Assembly: GCA_029263895.1 (NCBI GenBank)
Contig: JARIDO010000028.1
Location: forward strand, 1 to 64,000
Length of the DNA: 64,000 nucleotides
Direction of reading: 5' to 3'
From: Sporosarcina sp.
GTDB taxonomy: Bacteria > Bacillota > Bacilli > Bacillales_A > Planococcaceae
A program made the position numbers and the translations under genes. How positions within the stretch are numbered: position 1 is the first letter of the stretch; every line of letters begins with the position of its first letter. Positions 63,501 through 64,000 of the stretch are shown piece after piece. The notes below the pieces were generated by a model. That model made no database searches and was not told the origin of the DNA. It worked only from the letters and a program-made list of their open reading frames with translations.

Positions 63501-63947
63501 TTAACAAAGTCTGTAACCGGTGCATTTAGTTCTGTGTTAACAACTGCACTTGTGACGTTTGTTAGTATCTCAGTTGCACATGTATTATTTAACCCAATTG
63601 TTGGGGGCGTGCCACTATTCGTTTTCATGATTATGGTTCCAATATTAACAATTACGACGGTTAACTATCTAATTGCACTTCAAGAAAGTGATGTACTTGA
63701 AAGCGAATTTTTACAAAGTGGATTCGCAAAATCACTGTCACTTGTTGCAATGGGATTATTTACAATCACTTTACTATTCTCTGGTGTCGTTGCTTTACAG
63801 CAAGGGGCAGCTATCGTGTTAATTGCTACTGCTCTATGTGCACTATTCGTCATTCCTTTATGGCTCCCGGCGATGACGCGCCTGTTCGGATTTGGAACGA
63901 ATAATTCAACTCAAACAGCGTCAAAATTGGATAGTCATACAATCTAA
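60561..63947 (+). CDS. MMPL/RND-type membrane transporter with long central LxxG heptad-repeat domain
   Basis: 1128 aa: N- and C-terminal polytopic MMPL-like regions flanking a ~400-aa segment of xxxLxxG-type repeats (e.g. VGQLQAGVGKLHSGINDGLGQFKGGVGKLQAGTGKLTAGM). Confidence 0.88.
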   Translation: MNWLIKYKWMILIGWIGVSAVFFTFLPSLSSVVNEQTASSIPSTYSSQVAEKVLQDVSVSEGTDDQLDVAMLFHQKDGLSTQELSEAQIAIDLLTEKKEALGIESILTHFEDEMYKPILVSEDSESVLAMITIEKKGRTATTISNQLSQVTQSAGVEHYYTSSPMIEEEFSQQVTSKVKTVLIIGLIILLVALVVFYRSIVTPLVILLSIGLSALVAERVYASLAKAFSLPVNMFSFYLLLAITLVAGILYANILFKKIKTYSLHNRGERSGLNDRYFHSSFKSIVITGVSLAVAFSTVLLSKFVFYQTFAIAAVGMIMITLVVVTFMPALGAVFGSFLFWPYMNRSSSVSPFLATSGFSYRRPFIVLFITLLVISPILWSVDRAYSYNPLLGASDDRPAIKGYNLIADSFGPGKSVPVQVVVKNDEKMDSLQYLTLIEQMSRQITELPGVKEVRSASRPFGQEIPDFLVSNQVTTLSDGLTKGKDGIQQISDGLSGAVESIEGSAPSLEAAGDGVNRLIEGTSKLQNGVTDLGAGVGKIANGLQDASKGAGALKAGADSAVSNTQKLVNGSKQLQDGYQRVEQGLTPLQGGVGQLQAGVGKLHSGINDGLGQFKGGVGKLQAGTGKLTAGMDDMKGKVTAGSDGLSAGLGGVDQLLDGMAATTPGLGANPYYLRAKGAVDQLQTSMGNFKAQVNGGVDNLKVGVGGLNGGLDQLNTGFNQMSAQINSADPNNPGIPVIIGGLKKVDGGLNQLAAGVGEANRNFGEVVIGQQKLAKGLGTLSGGLGELKSGIGRAADGQQLVLKNIPKLSAGLGQLGDGHHQLKDGFSSIGDKMGELGTGLGTGVDGLNQVSTGLTDAVSYLQSLSQTPKAQTAGWYIPQDVIESETFERVFDTYLSADRKVFTMEVILDHDAFSSEAIETRDDIQSIVSNVSNGTPLENAVLSIAGNTSVSADTAALANDQLLPTALLLLFVLLIMLIILTKSVTGAFSSVLTTALVTFVSISVAHVLFNPIVGGVPLFVFMIMVPILTITTVNYLIALQESDVLESEFLQSGFAKSLSLVAMGLFTITLLFSGVVALQQGAAIVLIATALCALFVIPLWLPAMTRLFGFGTNNSTQTASKLDSHTI

Positions 63948-63960
63948 TACGCCAACACCT

Positions 63961-63998
63961 TAAAGAGACTACAGTCCAATGGACTGTAGTCTCTTTTT
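63961..63998 (+). terminator. Terminator after the MMPL gene
   Basis: AAAGAGACTACAGTCC-aat-GGACTGTAGTCTCTTTTT perfect hairpin plus T-run. Confidence 0.93.
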
Positions 63999-64000
63999 CT

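Overview
The window is a low-GC Gram-positive core-genome segment, most like a spore-forming Planococcaceae/Bacillales (Sporosarcina-like; inferred from gene order and protein similarity recalled from memory). Nearly everything is on the minus strand. Read in minus-strand order from high to low coordinates, it runs gmk-rpoZ-coaBC-priA-def-fmt-rsmB-prpC-prkC-rsgA-rpe-thiN-(spoVM), then the DegV/Asp23-sda-recG block, fapR-plsX-fabD-fabG-acpP, rnc-smc-ftsY-ylxM-ffh, rpsP-khpA-rimM-trmD-rplS-lepB-rbgA-rnhB, the ylqG/ylqH pair, sucCD-dprA-topA-trmFO, xerC-hslVU-codY, and the flagellar operon flgB-flgC-fliE-fliF-G-H-I-J-motE-like-fliK-flgD-flgE. Plus-strand genes are rpmB, rqcH (NFACT family) and a large MMPL/heptad-repeat transporter. 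I see no tRNA/rRNA genes, CRISPR arrays, insertion sequences or prophage. The main non-routine signals are: (1) a SpoVM-like micro-ORF with a TTG start, absent from the ORF track, between thiN and rpmB; it has an unusual lysine-rich tail and its stop codon lies inside a shared bidirectional terminator; (2) a three-copy, ~122-bp tandem array that fills the fabG-acpP gap, whose divergent middle copy keeps the same hairpin through compensatory changes; (3) putative operators around the promoter of the MMPL/heptad-repeat gene. A canonical FapR operator and an L19-leader-like RNA were also read directly. Nothing could be searched or computed, so family names rest on recognition.
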